From: Pseudomonas batumici
Lineage (GTDB): Bacteria > Pseudomonadota > Gammaproteobacteria > Pseudomonadales > Pseudomonadaceae
Direction: 5' to 3'
NCBI RefSeq assembly: GCF_000820515.1
Contig: NZ_JXDG01000041.1
Location: forward strand, 1-64,000
Length of the DNA: 64,000 bases
Position 1 is the stretch's first letter. Every line of letters starts with the position of its first letter. Below the pieces are notes generated by a model that searched no databases, was not told the origin of the DNA, and worked only from the letters and a program-made list of their open reading frames with translations. This document shows positions 49,492 to 62,851 of the stretch, piece by piece. Both the position numbers and the translations under genes were made by a program.

Positions 49492-50561
49492 TGCTGGCGT
49501 ACACCTTGCGGCGCTTGCTGCTGATCATCCCGACGCTGCTGATGATCCTGCTGGTCAATTTCGTCATCGTCCAGGCTGCGCCCGGCGGGCCGGTGGAACA
49601 GGCCATCGCCCGCCTGCAGGGCATCGGTACCGCAGGGGGGGCCGGCGCCCTGGGCGGTGGCGGCGACGCGCTGCAAAGCGCCTCCCGGGCCAGCCGTGGC
49701 CTGGACCCCAAGATGATCGAAGCCATCGAGCGCCAGTACGGCTTCGACAAACCGGCCCCCGAGCGCTTCTGGCTGATGCTCAAGCACTACGCCAGCCTGG
49801 ATTTCGGCAAGAGCTTCTTTCGCGGCGCCCAGGTCACCGACCTGATCCTGGATAAAATGCCGGTGACCATTTCCCTCGGGCTCTGGGCCACGCTGATCAC
49901 CTACCTGGTGTCGATTCCCCTGGGCATCCGCAAGGCCACCCGTCACGGCAGCCGCTTCGACGTCTGGAGCAGCACTGCCATCGTCATCGGCTACGCCATG
50001 CCGGCGTTCCTGTTCGCCATGCTGCTGATCGTCGCGTTCGCCGGCGGCACCTCGCTGAACTGGTTTCCGGTGCGCGGGCTGGTGTCGGACAACTTCGACC
50101 AGCTCTCGACCCTGGGCAAGGTCGCCGACTACTTCTGGCACCTGGTGCTGCCGGTGACCTCGCTGGTGATCGGCGGTTTCGCCACCCTGACCATCCTCAC
50201 CAAGAACTCGTTCCTCAACGAAATCACCCGCCAGTACGTGGTCACGGCTCGGGCCAAGGGCCTGAGCGAACGCCGCGTGCTCTACGGCCATGTGTTTCGC
50301 AACGCCATGCTGCTGGTGGTCTCGGGTATACCCCAGGCCTTTATCAGCGTGTTCTTCGCCGGTTCCCTGCTGATCGAGGTGATTTTCTCCCTCGACGGCC
50401 TCGGCCGCATGAGCTACGAAGCGGCGGTGTCGCGCGACTATCCGGTGGTATTCGGTTCACTGTTCATCTTCACCCTGTTCGGCCTCCTGATTAAAATCGT
50501 CGGCGACCTCTGCTACACCCTGGTCGACCCGCGTATCGACTTCGCCGCGAGGAACGCCTGA
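49491..50561 (+). CDS. yejB: Oligopeptide ABC transporter, permease YejB
   Basis: A 356-residue inner-membrane permease of the DppB/OppB type. The first helix is LLLIIPTLLMILLVNFVIV, there is a long periplasmic loop rich in Gly and Ala (GIGTAGGAGALGGGGDA), and the EAA motif reads EITRQYVVTARAKGLSERRV. It overlaps yejA and yejE by a single base each, TGATG, pointing to coupled translation. Confidence 0.93.
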   Translation: MLAYTLRRLLLIIPTLLMILLVNFVIVQAAPGGPVEQAIARLQGIGTAGGAGALGGGGDALQSASRASRGLDPKMIEAIERQYGFDKPAPERFWLMLKHYASLDFGKSFFRGAQVTDLILDKMPVTISLGLWATLITYLVSIPLGIRKATRHGSRFDVWSSTAIVIGYAMPAFLFAMLLIVAFAGGTSLNWFPVRGLVSDNFDQLSTLGKVADYFWHLVLPVTSLVIGGFATLTILTKNSFLNEITRQYVVTARAKGLSERRVLYGHVFRNAMLLVVSGIPQAFISVFFAGSLLIEVIFSLDGLGRMSYEAAVSRDYPVVFGSLFIFTLFGLLIKIVGDLCYTLVDPRIDFAARNA

Positions 50562-51583
50562 TGCCCAGACTCTCGCCCGTGAGCCGGCGCCGGCTCGACC
50601 GTTTCAAGGCCAACCGCCGGGGCTGGTGGTCGCTGTGGCTGTTCGCCGCCTTGTTCGTCCTGAGCCTGGGTGGCGAGTTGATCGCCAACGACAAGCCGCT
50701 GGTGCTCAACTACCAGGGCTCGCTGTATTTCCCGGTGTTCAAGCGCTACACCGAGCAGGAGTTCGGCGGCCAACTGCCCTTCCAGGCCGACTATCGCAGC
50801 GACTACGTGCGCCAACTGATCACCAAGGATGGCGGCTGGATGCTGTTCCCGCCGATCCCGTTCAGTGCCGACACGCCCAACTACGACCTCAACAAGCCAG
50901 CCCCCAGCCCGCCCACCACGGTGAACTGGCTGGGTACCGACGACCAGGCCCGGGACGTGCTCGCGCGGGTGATCTTCGGCGCCCGGGTGTCGATCCTCTT
51001 CGCCCTAGCCCTGACCGCCATCAGCGCCCTGATCGGCATTGCCGCCGGCGCCCTGCAGGGCTACCACGGGGGCTGGATCGACCTGTTCGGCCAGCGCCTG
51101 CAGGAGGTCTGGTCCGGCCTGCCGGTGCTGTACCTGCTGATCATCCTGTCCGGCTTCGTCGAACCGAATTTCTGGTGGCTGCTGGGGATCATGGCGCTGT
51201 TCTCCTGGCTGGCCCTGGTGGACGTGGTGCGCGCCGAGTTCCTCCGCGGGCGCAACCTGGAGTACGTCAAGGCCGCCCGGGCCCTGGGCCTGACCGACCG
51301 CAAGATCATCCTGCGGCACATCCTGCCCAACGCCATGAACGCCACCCTGAGCTACCTGCCGTTCATTCTCACCGGGGCGATTTCGACCCTGACGGCGCTG
51401 GACTTCCTCGGCTTCGGCATGCCCGCCGGCAGCGCCTCCCTGGGCGAGTTGATCGGCCAGGGCAAGCAGAACCTGCAAGCGCCCTGGCTGGGCTTCACCG
51501 CTTTCTTCACCCTGGCGCTGATCCTGTCGCTGCTGGTGTTTATCGGCGAGGCGCTGCGTGACGCCTTCGACCCCCGCTCATGA
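50561..51583 (+). CDS. yejE: Oligopeptide ABC transporter, permease YejE
   Basis: A 340-residue DppC/OppC-type permease. It starts with a basic cytoplasmic stretch (SRRRLDRFKANRRGWWSLWL), then a long periplasmic domain unique to YejE (NYQGSLYFPVFKRYTEQEFG), and ends with the EAA loop EYVKAARALGLTDRKIILRH. It partners YejB in the inner membrane. Confidence 0.93.
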   Translation: MPRLSPVSRRRLDRFKANRRGWWSLWLFAALFVLSLGGELIANDKPLVLNYQGSLYFPVFKRYTEQEFGGQLPFQADYRSDYVRQLITKDGGWMLFPPIPFSADTPNYDLNKPAPSPPTTVNWLGTDDQARDVLARVIFGARVSILFALALTAISALIGIAAGALQGYHGGWIDLFGQRLQEVWSGLPVLYLLIILSGFVEPNFWWLLGIMALFSWLALVDVVRAEFLRGRNLEYVKAARALGLTDRKIILRHILPNAMNATLSYLPFILTGAISTLTALDFLGFGMPAGSASLGELIGQGKQNLQAPWLGFTAFFTLALILSLLVFIGEALRDAFDPRS

Positions 51584-51598
51584 ACCATGGCGAGCGCA

Positions 51599-53179
<1,581 letters not shown>

Positions 53180-53228
53180 TAGTTCCTACTTGATCGATCG
53201 CCGCCAACCGGCAACGGACGAACCCGCC

Positions 53229-54644
53229 ATGACCGACACCGAAAGCCTCAAGGACTATCAGCAGGTTCGCCTGCTGGCGATTCGTTCGCTGTTCGAAATC
53301 ATCGAGCAATCCAGCGAAGGCACGGTGATCGTCGACCGTGACGCCAACATCGTCTGGATGAACGAACGCTACGCCCGGCGCTTCGGCCTGGCCAACGCCG
53401 GCGAAGCCATTGGCCGGGCCTGCGAGAGCGTGATCCCTGGCAGCCTGCTGCGCCAAGTGGTCCGCACCGGCCAGCCAATCCTGCTGGACCTGCAAGACAC
53501 CCCCAGGGAACCGCTGGTGGTGATGCGCCTGCCGATCCACGATGCCGGCGGAGCGGTGATCGGCGCCATCGGCTTCGCCCTGTTCGACGAACTGCGCAGC
53601 CTGTCGCCGCTGCTCAAGCGCTTCCAGAGCATGCAGGCCGAACTGGCGTCGACGCGGTCGCTGCTGCGCGCGCGCCAGGCCAAATACACCTTCGCCCATT
53701 TCATCGGCACCAGCGCCGCGAGCCTGGAGGTCAAGCGCCGGGCCCGGCGCGGCGCCAGCAGCGACTCGCCGGTCCTGCTGCTGGGGGAAACCGGCACCGG
53801 CAAGGAACTGCTCGCCCAGGCCATCCACAGTGCCTCGCCGCGAGCGCACAAGGCCTTTGTCAGCATCAACAGCGCGGCGATTCCGGAGACCCTGCTGGAG
53901 GCCGAATTCTTTGGCACCGCGCCGGGGGCCTTCACCGGTGCCGATCGCAAGGGTCGTCCCGGCAAGTTGCAGATCGCCCAGGGCGGCACGCTGTTTCTCG
54001 ATGAGATCGGCGACATGCCCCTACCTCTGCAAAGCAAGTTGTTGCGGGTGTTGCAGGAGAAGGAGTTCGAGCCGGTGGGCTCCAACGAGGTCCTGCACAG
54101 CGATGTGCGGGTGATTGCCGCCACCTCCAGCGACCTTGAGGCGGCCATCCGCCGCGGCGAGTTTCGCGCCGACCTGTATTACCGGCTCAATGTCCTGCCG
54201 ATCCAGGTGCCGCCCCTGCGCGAGCGCCTGGAGGATCTGCCGGCGTTGAGCGAAGCGATTCTCGAGGAGCTGCGCAGCCAGCATGAACTGGCGGCCGAGG
54301 CCCTGGAGCTGCTGGGTCGCCACGCCTGGCCGGGGAATGTCCGCGAGTTGCGCAATGTGCTGGAACGGGCGGCGCTGTTGAGCGATGCGCAGGTGTTGGA
54401 TGCGGCTGACATTCGCGGGGCGATCGGTACCTTCAAAGCGTTGGAACACCCGCAGGTGCAGGCCACGGAGTCCGTGCGCAACGAAACCTTCAGCGCCGCC
54501 CGGGAGCGTTTCGACCGGCAATTGATCGAGACGACCCTGGCGCGATGTGCCGGCAAGGTGGTGGAGGCCGCGAAGCAATTGGGGCTGGGGCGGTCGACCT
54601 TGTACAAGAAGATGGTGGCGTTGGGGATTGCCGAGTCTCAATAA
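53229..54644 (+). CDS. Sigma-54-dependent regulator (HbcR-like)
   Basis: A 471-residue enhancer-binding protein. Order: PAS sensor (residues 15-110, EQSSEGTVIVDRDANIVWMN), AAA+ domain with Walker A GETGTGKELLAQ, the sigma-54 contact GAFTGA (in GTAPGAFTGADRKG), Walker B GGTLFLDEIGD, and a Fis-type HTH (KVVEAAKQLGLGRSTLYKKM). It starts at 53229 (MTDTESLKDYQQ). It lies just before the 3-hydroxybutyrate operon, which has a -24/-12 promoter. This setting matches HbcR of Pseudomonas, the activator of 3-hydroxybutyrate use; naming is from context. Confidence 0.88.
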   Translation: MTDTESLKDYQQVRLLAIRSLFEIIEQSSEGTVIVDRDANIVWMNERYARRFGLANAGEAIGRACESVIPGSLLRQVVRTGQPILLDLQDTPREPLVVMRLPIHDAGGAVIGAIGFALFDELRSLSPLLKRFQSMQAELASTRSLLRARQAKYTFAHFIGTSAASLEVKRRARRGASSDSPVLLLGETGTGKELLAQAIHSASPRAHKAFVSINSAAIPETLLEAEFFGTAPGAFTGADRKGRPGKLQIAQGGTLFLDEIGDMPLPLQSKLLRVLQEKEFEPVGSNEVLHSDVRVIAATSSDLEAAIRRGEFRADLYYRLNVLPIQVPPLRERLEDLPALSEAILEELRSQHELAAEALELLGRHAWPGNVRELRNVLERAALLSDAQVLDAADIRGAIGTFKALEHPQVQATESVRNETFSAARERFDRQLIETTLARCAGKVVEAAKQLGLGRSTLYKKMVALGIAESQ

Positions 54645-54665
54645 AGAGATATGCGTCTCGTTAGA

Positions 54666-54684
54666 GAGAGTGCCCTGCACTCTC
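54666..54684. promoter_or_regulatory. Inverted repeat GAGAGTGC-CCT-GCACTCTC
   Basis: A perfect 8-bp inverted repeat with a 3-base centre, about 190 bp upstream of the -24/-12 promoter. That is a normal distance for the binding site of a sigma-54 activator. It could equally be the stem of a terminator for the regulator gene, but no T tract follows. Confidence 0.45.
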
Positions 54685-54773
54685 ATCGCGAGCAAGCTTG
54701 CTCCTACAAGGCTTCGGTTGAATTCGCTCTCGTGCACGACTCAATACTGTAGGAGCAAGCTTGCTCGCGATGA
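54683..54773. repeat. REP doublet (REPIN)
   Basis: Two copies of TCATCGCGAGCAAGCTTGCTCCTACA in opposite orientation (54683-54708 and 54748-54773) separated by 39 bases. This is the common Pseudomonas REPIN arrangement mobilised by RAYT proteins. No RAYT gene is in the window. Confidence 0.85.
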
Positions 54774-54870
54774 GGCCCTCAAGGACACCAACGTCTCACT
54801 ACAGAGACAAAAATCTCGCCACCCCGTCATATCTATAAAAAACACCATATATTTCAACAACTTAAATACA

Positions 54871-54886
54871 TGGCACAAAACTCGCT
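54871..54886 (+). promoter_or_regulatory. Sigma-54 (-24/-12) promoter
   Basis: TGGCACAAAACTCGCT: GG (54872-54873) and GC (54884-54885) separated by exactly ten bases, close to the consensus TGGCAC-N5-TTGC. It lies 55 bases upstream of the GntP-type permease gene and downstream of a sigma-54 activator gene. Confidence 0.8.
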
Positions 54887-54940
54887 AACCCTACGGGAGA
54901 TTCAGACCTAACCTACAAAAATAACAATTGGAGACACACC

Positions 54941-56332
54941 ATGAGTGTGATCATCGCCCTCGCGGCGCTGGCATTGCTGATGCTGGCCGCCTACCGTGGC
55001 TACAGCGTCATCCTGTTTGCCCCCATCGCCGCCCTCGGCGCCGTCCTGCTCACCGACCCATCCGCCGTCGCCCCCGCCTTCACCGGGGTGTTCATGGAAA
55101 AAATGGTCGGTTTCGTCAAACTCTACTTCCCGGTGTTCCTGCTCGGCGCCGTGTTCGGCAAGCTGATCGAGCTGTCCGGGTTCTCCCGCGCCATCGTCGC
55201 CGCCGCCATCCGCCTGTTCGGCACCCGCCAGGCGATGCTGGTGATCGTGCTGGTCTGCGCCCTGCTCACCTACGGCGGCGTCTCGCTGTTCGTGGTGGTG
55301 TTCGCGGTCTACCCCTTCGCCGCCGAGATGTTCCGCCAGAGCAACATCCCCAAGCGCCTGATCCCGGCCACCATCGCCCTCGGCGCGTTCTCCTTCACCA
55401 TGGACGCCCTGCCCGGCACGCCGCAGATCCAGAACATCATTCCCAGCACCTTCTTCAACACCACCGCCTGGGCCGCGCCCTGGCTGGGACTGATCGGCAC
55501 GCTGTTCGTGTTCTGCGCCGGCATGCTGTTCCTGCAGCGCCAGCGCCACCGCGCCCAGCGTGCGGGCGAAGGCTACGGCATGGAGCTGCGCAACGAGCCG
55601 GAAACCGCCGAGGACATCCGCCTGCCCAACCCCTGGATCGCCCTCTCGCCGCTGCTGCTGGTGGGCATCATGAACCTGCTCTTCACCCGCTGGATTCCGC
55701 TCTGGTACGGCAAGACCCACAGCCTCAGCCTGCCGGGCATGGCCACGCCGGTACAGACCGACATCGCCAAGCTCACCGCCATCTGGGCGGTACAGGCCGC
55801 CCTGCTGGTGGGCATCATCATGGTCCTGCTCTTCGGCTTCCAGGCCATTCGCGGCAAGCTGGCCGAAGGCAGCAGGAGCGCGGTGAGCGGCGCCCTGCTG
55901 GCGGCGATGAACACCGCCTCGGAATACGGCTTCGGCGCGGTCATCGCCTCGCTGCCAGGCTTCCTGGTACTGGCCGACTGGCTCAAGAGCATTCCCAATC
56001 CGCTGGCCAACGAGGCCATCACCGTCACCCTGCTGGCGGGGATCACCGGCTCCGCCTCCGGCGGCATGAGCATCGCCCTGGCGGCGATGTCCGACAGCTT
56101 CATCAGCGCCGCCCATGCCGCGAATATCCCGCTGGAGGTCCTGCACCGGGTCGCGGCCATGGCCAGCGGCGGCATGGACACCCTGCCCCACAACGGCGCG
56201 GTGATCACCCTGCTGGCCGTCACCGGGCTGACCCACCGGGAAGCCTATAAAGATATTTTCTGCATTACCCTGATCAAGACCCTGGCGGTCTTCGTGGTGA
56301 TTGCAACCTTCTATGCCACCGGCATCGTCTGA
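54941..56332 (+). CDS. GntP-family permease, probably for 3-hydroxybutyrate
   Basis: A 463-residue membrane protein with about 12 helices of the GntP/gluconate:H+ symporter class. It opens MSVIIALAALALLMLAAYRG and has the family segments YGGVSLFVVVFAVYPFA and MDALPGTPQIQNIIPSTFF. The operon partners are 3-hydroxybutyrate dehydrogenase and acetoacetyl-CoA synthetase, so the cargo is most likely D-3-hydroxybutyrate or acetoacetate. Ribosome site TTGGAG eight bases before the ATG. Confidence 0.88.
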   Translation: MSVIIALAALALLMLAAYRGYSVILFAPIAALGAVLLTDPSAVAPAFTGVFMEKMVGFVKLYFPVFLLGAVFGKLIELSGFSRAIVAAAIRLFGTRQAMLVIVLVCALLTYGGVSLFVVVFAVYPFAAEMFRQSNIPKRLIPATIALGAFSFTMDALPGTPQIQNIIPSTFFNTTAWAAPWLGLIGTLFVFCAGMLFLQRQRHRAQRAGEGYGMELRNEPETAEDIRLPNPWIALSPLLLVGIMNLLFTRWIPLWYGKTHSLSLPGMATPVQTDIAKLTAIWAVQAALLVGIIMVLLFGFQAIRGKLAEGSRSAVSGALLAAMNTASEYGFGAVIASLPGFLVLADWLKSIPNPLANEAITVTLLAGITGSASGGMSIALAAMSDSFISAAHAANIPLEVLHRVAAMASGGMDTLPHNGAVITLLAVTGLTHREAYKDIFCITLIKTLAVFVVIATFYATGIV

Positions 56333-56342
56333 GGAATCGACT

Positions 56343-57113
56343 ATGAGTCTCAAAGGTAAAACCGCCCTGGTCACCGGCTCCACCAGCGGCATCGGCCTGG
56401 GTATCGCCCTGGGCCTGGCCCGGGCCGGTGCCAACGTGGTCCTCAACGGCTTCGGCGATGCCGGCGCGGTGATCGCCGAGGTCGAGCAGTTTGGCGGCCG
56501 GGTCGGCCATCACCCGGCCGATGTCGGCGACCCGGCGCAGATCGCCGAGATGTTCGCCTACGCCGAGCGCGAATTCGGCGGCGTGGATATCCTGGTCAAC
56601 AACGCCGGTATCCAGCATGTGGCCGCCGTGGAAGAGTTCCCGGTGGAGCGCTGGGACGCGATCATTGCCATCAACCTGTCGTCGGTGTTCCACAGCACAC
56701 GCCTGGCGCTGCCGGGGATGCGGGCCAGGGGCTGGGGACGGATCGTCAATATCGCCTCGGTGCATGGCCAGGTCGGCTCCGTGGGCAAGGCGGCCTATGT
56801 CGCGGCCAAACACGGGGTGATCGGCCTGACCAAGGTGGTGGGCCTGGAAACCGCCACCAGCAACGTCACCTGCAATGCCATCTGCCCGGGCTGGGTGCTC
56901 ACCCCGCTGGTGCAGAAACAGATCGATGACCGCGCCGCCGGTGGCGTCGATCCGCAACAGGCGCAACACGATCTGCTGGCGGAGAAACAGCCGTCACTGG
57001 AGTTCGTCACTCCATCGCAGCTGGGCGAACTGGTATTGTTCCTGTGCAGCGAGGCCGGCAGCCAGGTGCGCGGCGCAGCGTGGAATATCGATGGTGGCTG
57101 GTTGGCACAGTAA
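56343..57113 (+). CDS. hbdH: D-3-hydroxybutyrate dehydrogenase
   Basis: A 256-residue short-chain dehydrogenase. Motifs: TGSTSGIGLGIALGLARAGA (NAD fold), NNAGIQHVAAVEEFP, catalytic Ser in NIASVHGQVGS and Tyr-x3-Lys in AAYVAAKHG. The CNAICPGWVLTPLV and WNIDGGWLAQ blocks fit bacterial BDH. It oxidises 3-hydroxybutyrate to acetoacetate. ATG 56343 follows the permease stop by ten bases. Confidence 0.93.
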   Translation: MSLKGKTALVTGSTSGIGLGIALGLARAGANVVLNGFGDAGAVIAEVEQFGGRVGHHPADVGDPAQIAEMFAYAEREFGGVDILVNNAGIQHVAAVEEFPVERWDAIIAINLSSVFHSTRLALPGMRARGWGRIVNIASVHGQVGSVGKAAYVAAKHGVIGLTKVVGLETATSNVTCNAICPGWVLTPLVQKQIDDRAAGGVDPQQAQHDLLAEKQPSLEFVTPSQLGELVLFLCSEAGSQVRGAAWNIDGGWLAQ

Positions 57114-57126
57114 ATAAGGAAACACC

Positions 57127-59070
<1,944 letters not shown>

Positions 59071-59082
<12 letters not shown>

Positions 59083-60402
59083 AGCCGGTCTTGAAGCCGG
59101 CCCTGAAGCGAACGGCAGGTCCCCGCGAAAACGCACCACCACCGCGCTGAAACTGCCGAACAACGAATGACCGGCCACCAGGATCCGCCCATCGTCTTGC
59201 AGGGCCAGGGCGGTGACGGTATCCAGGCTGCGGCCCAGACTGGTGCGCACCCAGCCGCGCCCGCCGGCGAAGTCGCGGTCCGGTTGCCCGTCGGCCAGGT
59301 AACGCGCCAGCACAAAGTCCGAGCCAAAGCCCATCACCGTCGAGCCCGCCACCAGAATCGACCCGTCGGCTTGTACCGCAAGGCCGGCCCAACGACTGGC
59401 CGGGGTGTCGATATCGAGCTGGACGGTATCGGCGTCATTGAAGCCGCGGTCCACGGCGCCCTGGGCGGTGAATCCCTGCAAGACACCACGCAGGGGGTTG
59501 AAGCGGTTGCCGACACACAGCAGGCGCCCGTCGCGGCCGGCAGCCAGTTTCGTGACCAGGGAACTGGCCCCGGCAAAACCGAACGAGAGGAAGCCCCGGT
59601 CGCCAAAGCCATGATCGAGGCGACCATCGGCCTCGTAGCGAGCAATCAGCCCCAACTGGGGAAAGTCCACCGAGCCGCCCACCAGGATCTTGCCGTCGAC
59701 CTGGACCCGCACGCAGCTCAGCCAGGAGTTCATCAGCAAACGCCGGACCATGACAAAGCCGCGCCCGTTGAAGGCCGGGTCCAAGGTGCCGTCGGGTTCG
59801 AGACGGATCAACAGCCCGACATAATCGGCAAAGGTGTAGGTGTGATTGGCAACCAGCAGGATCTTGCCGTCCGCCTGCAGCGTACCCGCGCAGGCCTCGA
59901 CACCCGGCAGCCCCGGCGGCAGCCAGCCGTCCCGCGGGCCCTCGGCGAGCCCACCGGGCAAGCGCAGCACCTTCACGCCCTGGTTGCCAAAGGTCGGATC
60001 GAGGCACCCGGCGGCATCAAACCGCGCCAACGCCGGCAAGCTGTGCTCGTCGTCCAGGTAGTGCAGGCCGAACAACAGGATGCGGCCATCGGCGAGCAAC
60101 TGCACACCGCTGGCCGTGGCCTCGGCGCCGGCTTCGAAACGACCAGATACATAGCCGCCGTCGCCGAAGGACTCGTCCGGCGCGCCGTCGTCATGCAGTC
60201 GCGCCAGACCAAAACAGCAACCGTCGGCAAAACCCAGCTTGAGCGCCACCAGGACCTTGCCATCGGCACAGGACAGCACGTCATTGGCCTGGCTCGACAG
60301 GCAACCGGGGAACTGCAACCTGACCGTACCCGACTGCCCGAACGTCGAATCCGATTCGCCTGCCGGGCTGAGCCGGTGGCCTCGCAGTTCCTCCAGCATC
60401 AT
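59071..60402 (-). CDS. Delta-60 repeat protein
   Basis: A 443-residue protein built of about seven tandem repeats of some 60 residues (DUF5122). Each carries a signature such as DGAPDESFGDGGYVSG, AGCLDPTFGNQGVKVL, DGTLDPAFNGRGFVMV or DGRLDHGFGDRGFLSF, and lines such as VDGKILVGGSVD. The fold is expected to be a beta-propeller. No signal peptide is obvious from the ATG pair at 60397-60402, which has AGGGAGGA upstream. Function unknown; larger relatives occur in bacterial secreted or surface proteins. Confidence 0.85.
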
Positions 60403-60598
60403 GAGCGGGTCCTCCCTGGGATCGACACCCTTCCATGCCGTGCCGGTAGGCACGGGCTGCCGGCTATTCAATCGAGCCTTCCCACGCCCCACAACTGTCA
60501 GAAATAACAGTTCTACGGTTTTTCCGAGCCAGAACACTGACTTTGCAGTCCTTTCCAGGCCTGCTGAACAATCGAGCGGCTTTCCGGGTCCGGGTGGA

Positions 60599-61633
60599 CT
60601 AGGCGGCGACCTGTTGCGCACCCCGTGCCGACAAGGTCACGGCGCGCACCGAAGCGCCGGCCTCAAGCCCGAGCTCCTCGGCGGTCCGGGCCTCGACCAC
60701 CAGGGTGCCGGCGGCGACCCGGGCCGGCGCGGCGGCGATCCGGCACTCGGCGAACCGACGATTGTGGATCAGGTAAGGCTCGGCATGGTCCCCCGGCGTG
60801 CCGATACTCAACACCAGCACCTGGCTCTCGCGCACCGCGCGAATGTCATCGGTGGCACACTCGATCAACGGCCCGCCGTCGAAGATGTCGACGTAGTCCT
60901 TGAAACCGAACCCTTCGGCCTTGAGCATGCCCAGCGCCGGCTCGGTATTGGGATGGACCCGGCCGATCACCGCTTGCGCGTCTTTCGGCAGCAGGCAGGT
61001 GGGCAGCGGGAACTTGGGCATCAGTTCGGCGATAAAGGTCTTGTTGCCTTGGCCGGTGAGGAAGTCGGCGTCGGCGAAATCCATCTTGAAGAAGTGCCGC
61101 CCCAGGCCTTCCCAGAACGGAGAGACGCCCTGCTCGTCGGAGTAGCCGCGCATCTCGGCGATCACCTTGTCACCGAAGCACTCGCGGAATTCGGCCAGGA
61201 ACAGGAAGCGCGCCTTGGACAACAGCCGACCGTTCAGGCCCTCGCGATGCTTCGCACCGAGAAACAGCGAGCAGAGCTCGGAATGGCCGGTCATGTCGTT
61301 ACCCAGGAACAGGGTCGGTAGATGCTGGTTGATCGACAGGTTTTTCGACGCCGCGACCAACAGGCCGACCCGGTAGTTGTACCAGGGCTCGCGCAGGCCG
61401 ACGGCACCGGCCAGGGCGCTGATGCCGACGACTTCGCCCTCGGCGGACTCCAGGACGAACAGGTAGTCGGCATCGGCGCGCTCAGCGCTGCCGGCGAAAG
61501 TCTTTTGCGCCCACTCCAGGCGATGTTGCAGACGCTGCGGGTCGGCGGGCAGCGTGGTCAGGCCGGCACCGGCGCTTTGCGCCAGGGACAACAGGGCCGG
61601 CAGGTCGGACAATCGGGCGGGACGAACAATCAT
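60599..61633 (-). CDS. astA: Arginine N-succinyltransferase
   Basis: A 344-residue AstA/AruFG-family protein. It starts MIVRPARLSDLPALLSLAQS, with further blocks GLREPWYNYRVGLLVAASKN, HSELCSLFLGAKHREGLNGR and EMRGYSDEQGVSPFWEGLGR. It transfers a succinyl group from succinyl-CoA to arginine, first step of the AST pathway. It overlaps the ctlX stop by four bases (ATGA), so the two are co-translated. The rest of the ast operon is not here. Confidence 0.9.
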   Translation of the reverse strand: MIVRPARLSDLPALLSLAQSAGAGLTTLPADPQRLQHRLEWAQKTFAGSAERADADYLFVLESAEGEVVGISALAGAVGLREPWYNYRVGLLVAASKNLSINQHLPTLFLGNDMTGHSELCSLFLGAKHREGLNGRLLSKARFLFLAEFRECFGDKVIAEMRGYSDEQGVSPFWEGLGRHFFKMDFADADFLTGQGNKTFIAELMPKFPLPTCLLPKDAQAVIGRVHPNTEPALGMLKAEGFGFKDYVDIFDGGPLIECATDDIRAVRESQVLVLSIGTPGDHAEPYLIHNRRFAECRIAAAPARVAAGTLVVEARTAEELGLEAGASVRAVTLSARGAQQVAA

Positions 61634-62568
61634 CGGGCGCACTCCACGGTGGAAGGATGCTTGGGCAGGAACACTTCGGCCAACATGCAGCGGGCACTGC
61701 CGCCGCCAATCCGTTCAATGGTGTCGATCTTCACGGGCAAGGGCGTGGCGTAGCGCTCGACCTGTCGTCGCTGCCCGGCATCGAGCGACGCCCAGGCCGT
61801 GCGCGACATCACCAGCAGCAGCTCGCCCCGGCGGTTGTGCACTTCCAGCATGTTGCCGGCGAAGGACTCCAGCTGGCCCCAGTCCAGGGCCAGGATTTCC
61901 TTGCCGCTGGACTCCAGGCGCTGGCGCAGGCCATCGCGTTCGGTCGGATCACTGAGAGCCTGCAGGCAGACCACGGCCAGGTGCTGGCCGACACTCATCA
62001 TCACGTTGGTGTGGTAGATCGGCACCCCTGCCCGGTCCACGGCATTGAACCCGCAGAGCTCGTAGCCGAGGTGATCGAGCACCGGCTGCAGGGCCGCGGC
62101 ATGGGTGCGGGTGGAATAGCCGGCGTAGCAGATCCGCTGCTCGCGGTCGAACACCATGCTGCCGGTTCCCTCAAGAAACAGGCCCTGGGCCTCCAGGCCG
62201 GAAAAGTCCACGCACTGCAGTACCTGGTGCTGCTCGCGCAGCCAGTCGAGCACGCCCTTGTTGCGCTCCAGGCGACGGTTATGACCCTGCATCGGATAGA
62301 TCACCAGGGTGCCGTCGGGATGGCTGCTCCAGCAGTTGTTGGGAAAGATCGAGTCCGGGGTATGCGGCAAGGCGCGGTCCTGGTGCACCAGGACCTCGAC
62401 GTCGTGGGCGCGCAAGTCTGCGACATACTGGTCGAATTCCTCGAGCGCCTGCTGCTGGACGTTTTCACCGCCCTGGGCCTGCTGCTGGAAACGGTTGTTG
62501 GCGGCGGTGTCGGGGTTGAAGGCGAAGCTCGCCGGACGCACCATCAAGACGGTATGGGTGGTTTGCAT
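61630..62568 (-). CDS. ctlX: Citrulline utilisation hydrolase CtlX-type amidinohydrolase
   Basis: A 312-residue guanidine-group-modifying enzyme (amidinotransferase/hydrolase fold). Motifs: VLMVRPASFAFNPDTAANNR, DSIFPNNCWSSHPDGTLVIY, FLEGTGSMVFDREQRICYAG, IYHTNVMMSVGQH (catalytic His), and the C-terminal nucleophile Cys in RIGGGSARCMLAEVFLP. The CtlX group hydrolyses citrulline or related ureido/guanidino acids. ATG 62568 (MQTTHTVLMVRP) is used; 62574 is possible. Next to astA and an Lrp regulator, it belongs to arginine/citrulline use. Confidence 0.87.
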   Translation of the reverse strand: MQTTHTVLMVRPASFAFNPDTAANNRFQQQAQGGENVQQQALEEFDQYVADLRAHDVEVLVHQDRALPHTPDSIFPNNCWSSHPDGTLVIYPMQGHNRRLERNKGVLDWLREQHQVLQCVDFSGLEAQGLFLEGTGSMVFDREQRICYAGYSTRTHAAALQPVLDHLGYELCGFNAVDRAGVPIYHTNVMMSVGQHLAVVCLQALSDPTERDGLRQRLESSGKEILALDWGQLESFAGNMLEVHNRRGELLLVMSRTAWASLDAGQRRQVERYATPLPVKIDTIERIGGGSARCMLAEVFLPKHPSTVECAR

Positions 62569-62750
62569 GGGCACGAATTCAATGAGGGGTTGAGGTGCTC
62601 ATTGTCTGTTCACGCCCGGGAAAAACCCGGTTGATAAGCCGGTGGCGAAGGCTGGAAACGGCTGAAAGATTTGCCTGGTGCAGCAGAATCGGCGAGGTAT
62701 GAATGGCTTGCCTTGACCTGGCCTCGCAACAACGGTCAACGCGGAGAACT

Positions 62751-62836
62751 GTAGGAGCCAGCTTGCTGGCGATGGCGTCCGGAAGGGCGCCGCAAGGCTC
62801 AAGGGCCTCATCGCCAGCAAGCTGGCTCCTACAGTT
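62751..62836. repeat. REP doublet (REPIN)
   Basis: CTGTAGGAGCCAGCTTGCTGGCGATG (62751-62776) and its reverse complement (62811-62836), a perfect 26-bp inverted pair with a 34-base spacer. It fills the gap between ctlX and the Lrp gene together with unremarkable sequence. Confidence 0.88.
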
Positions 62837-62851
62837 TGGCGTTCGCCGATG

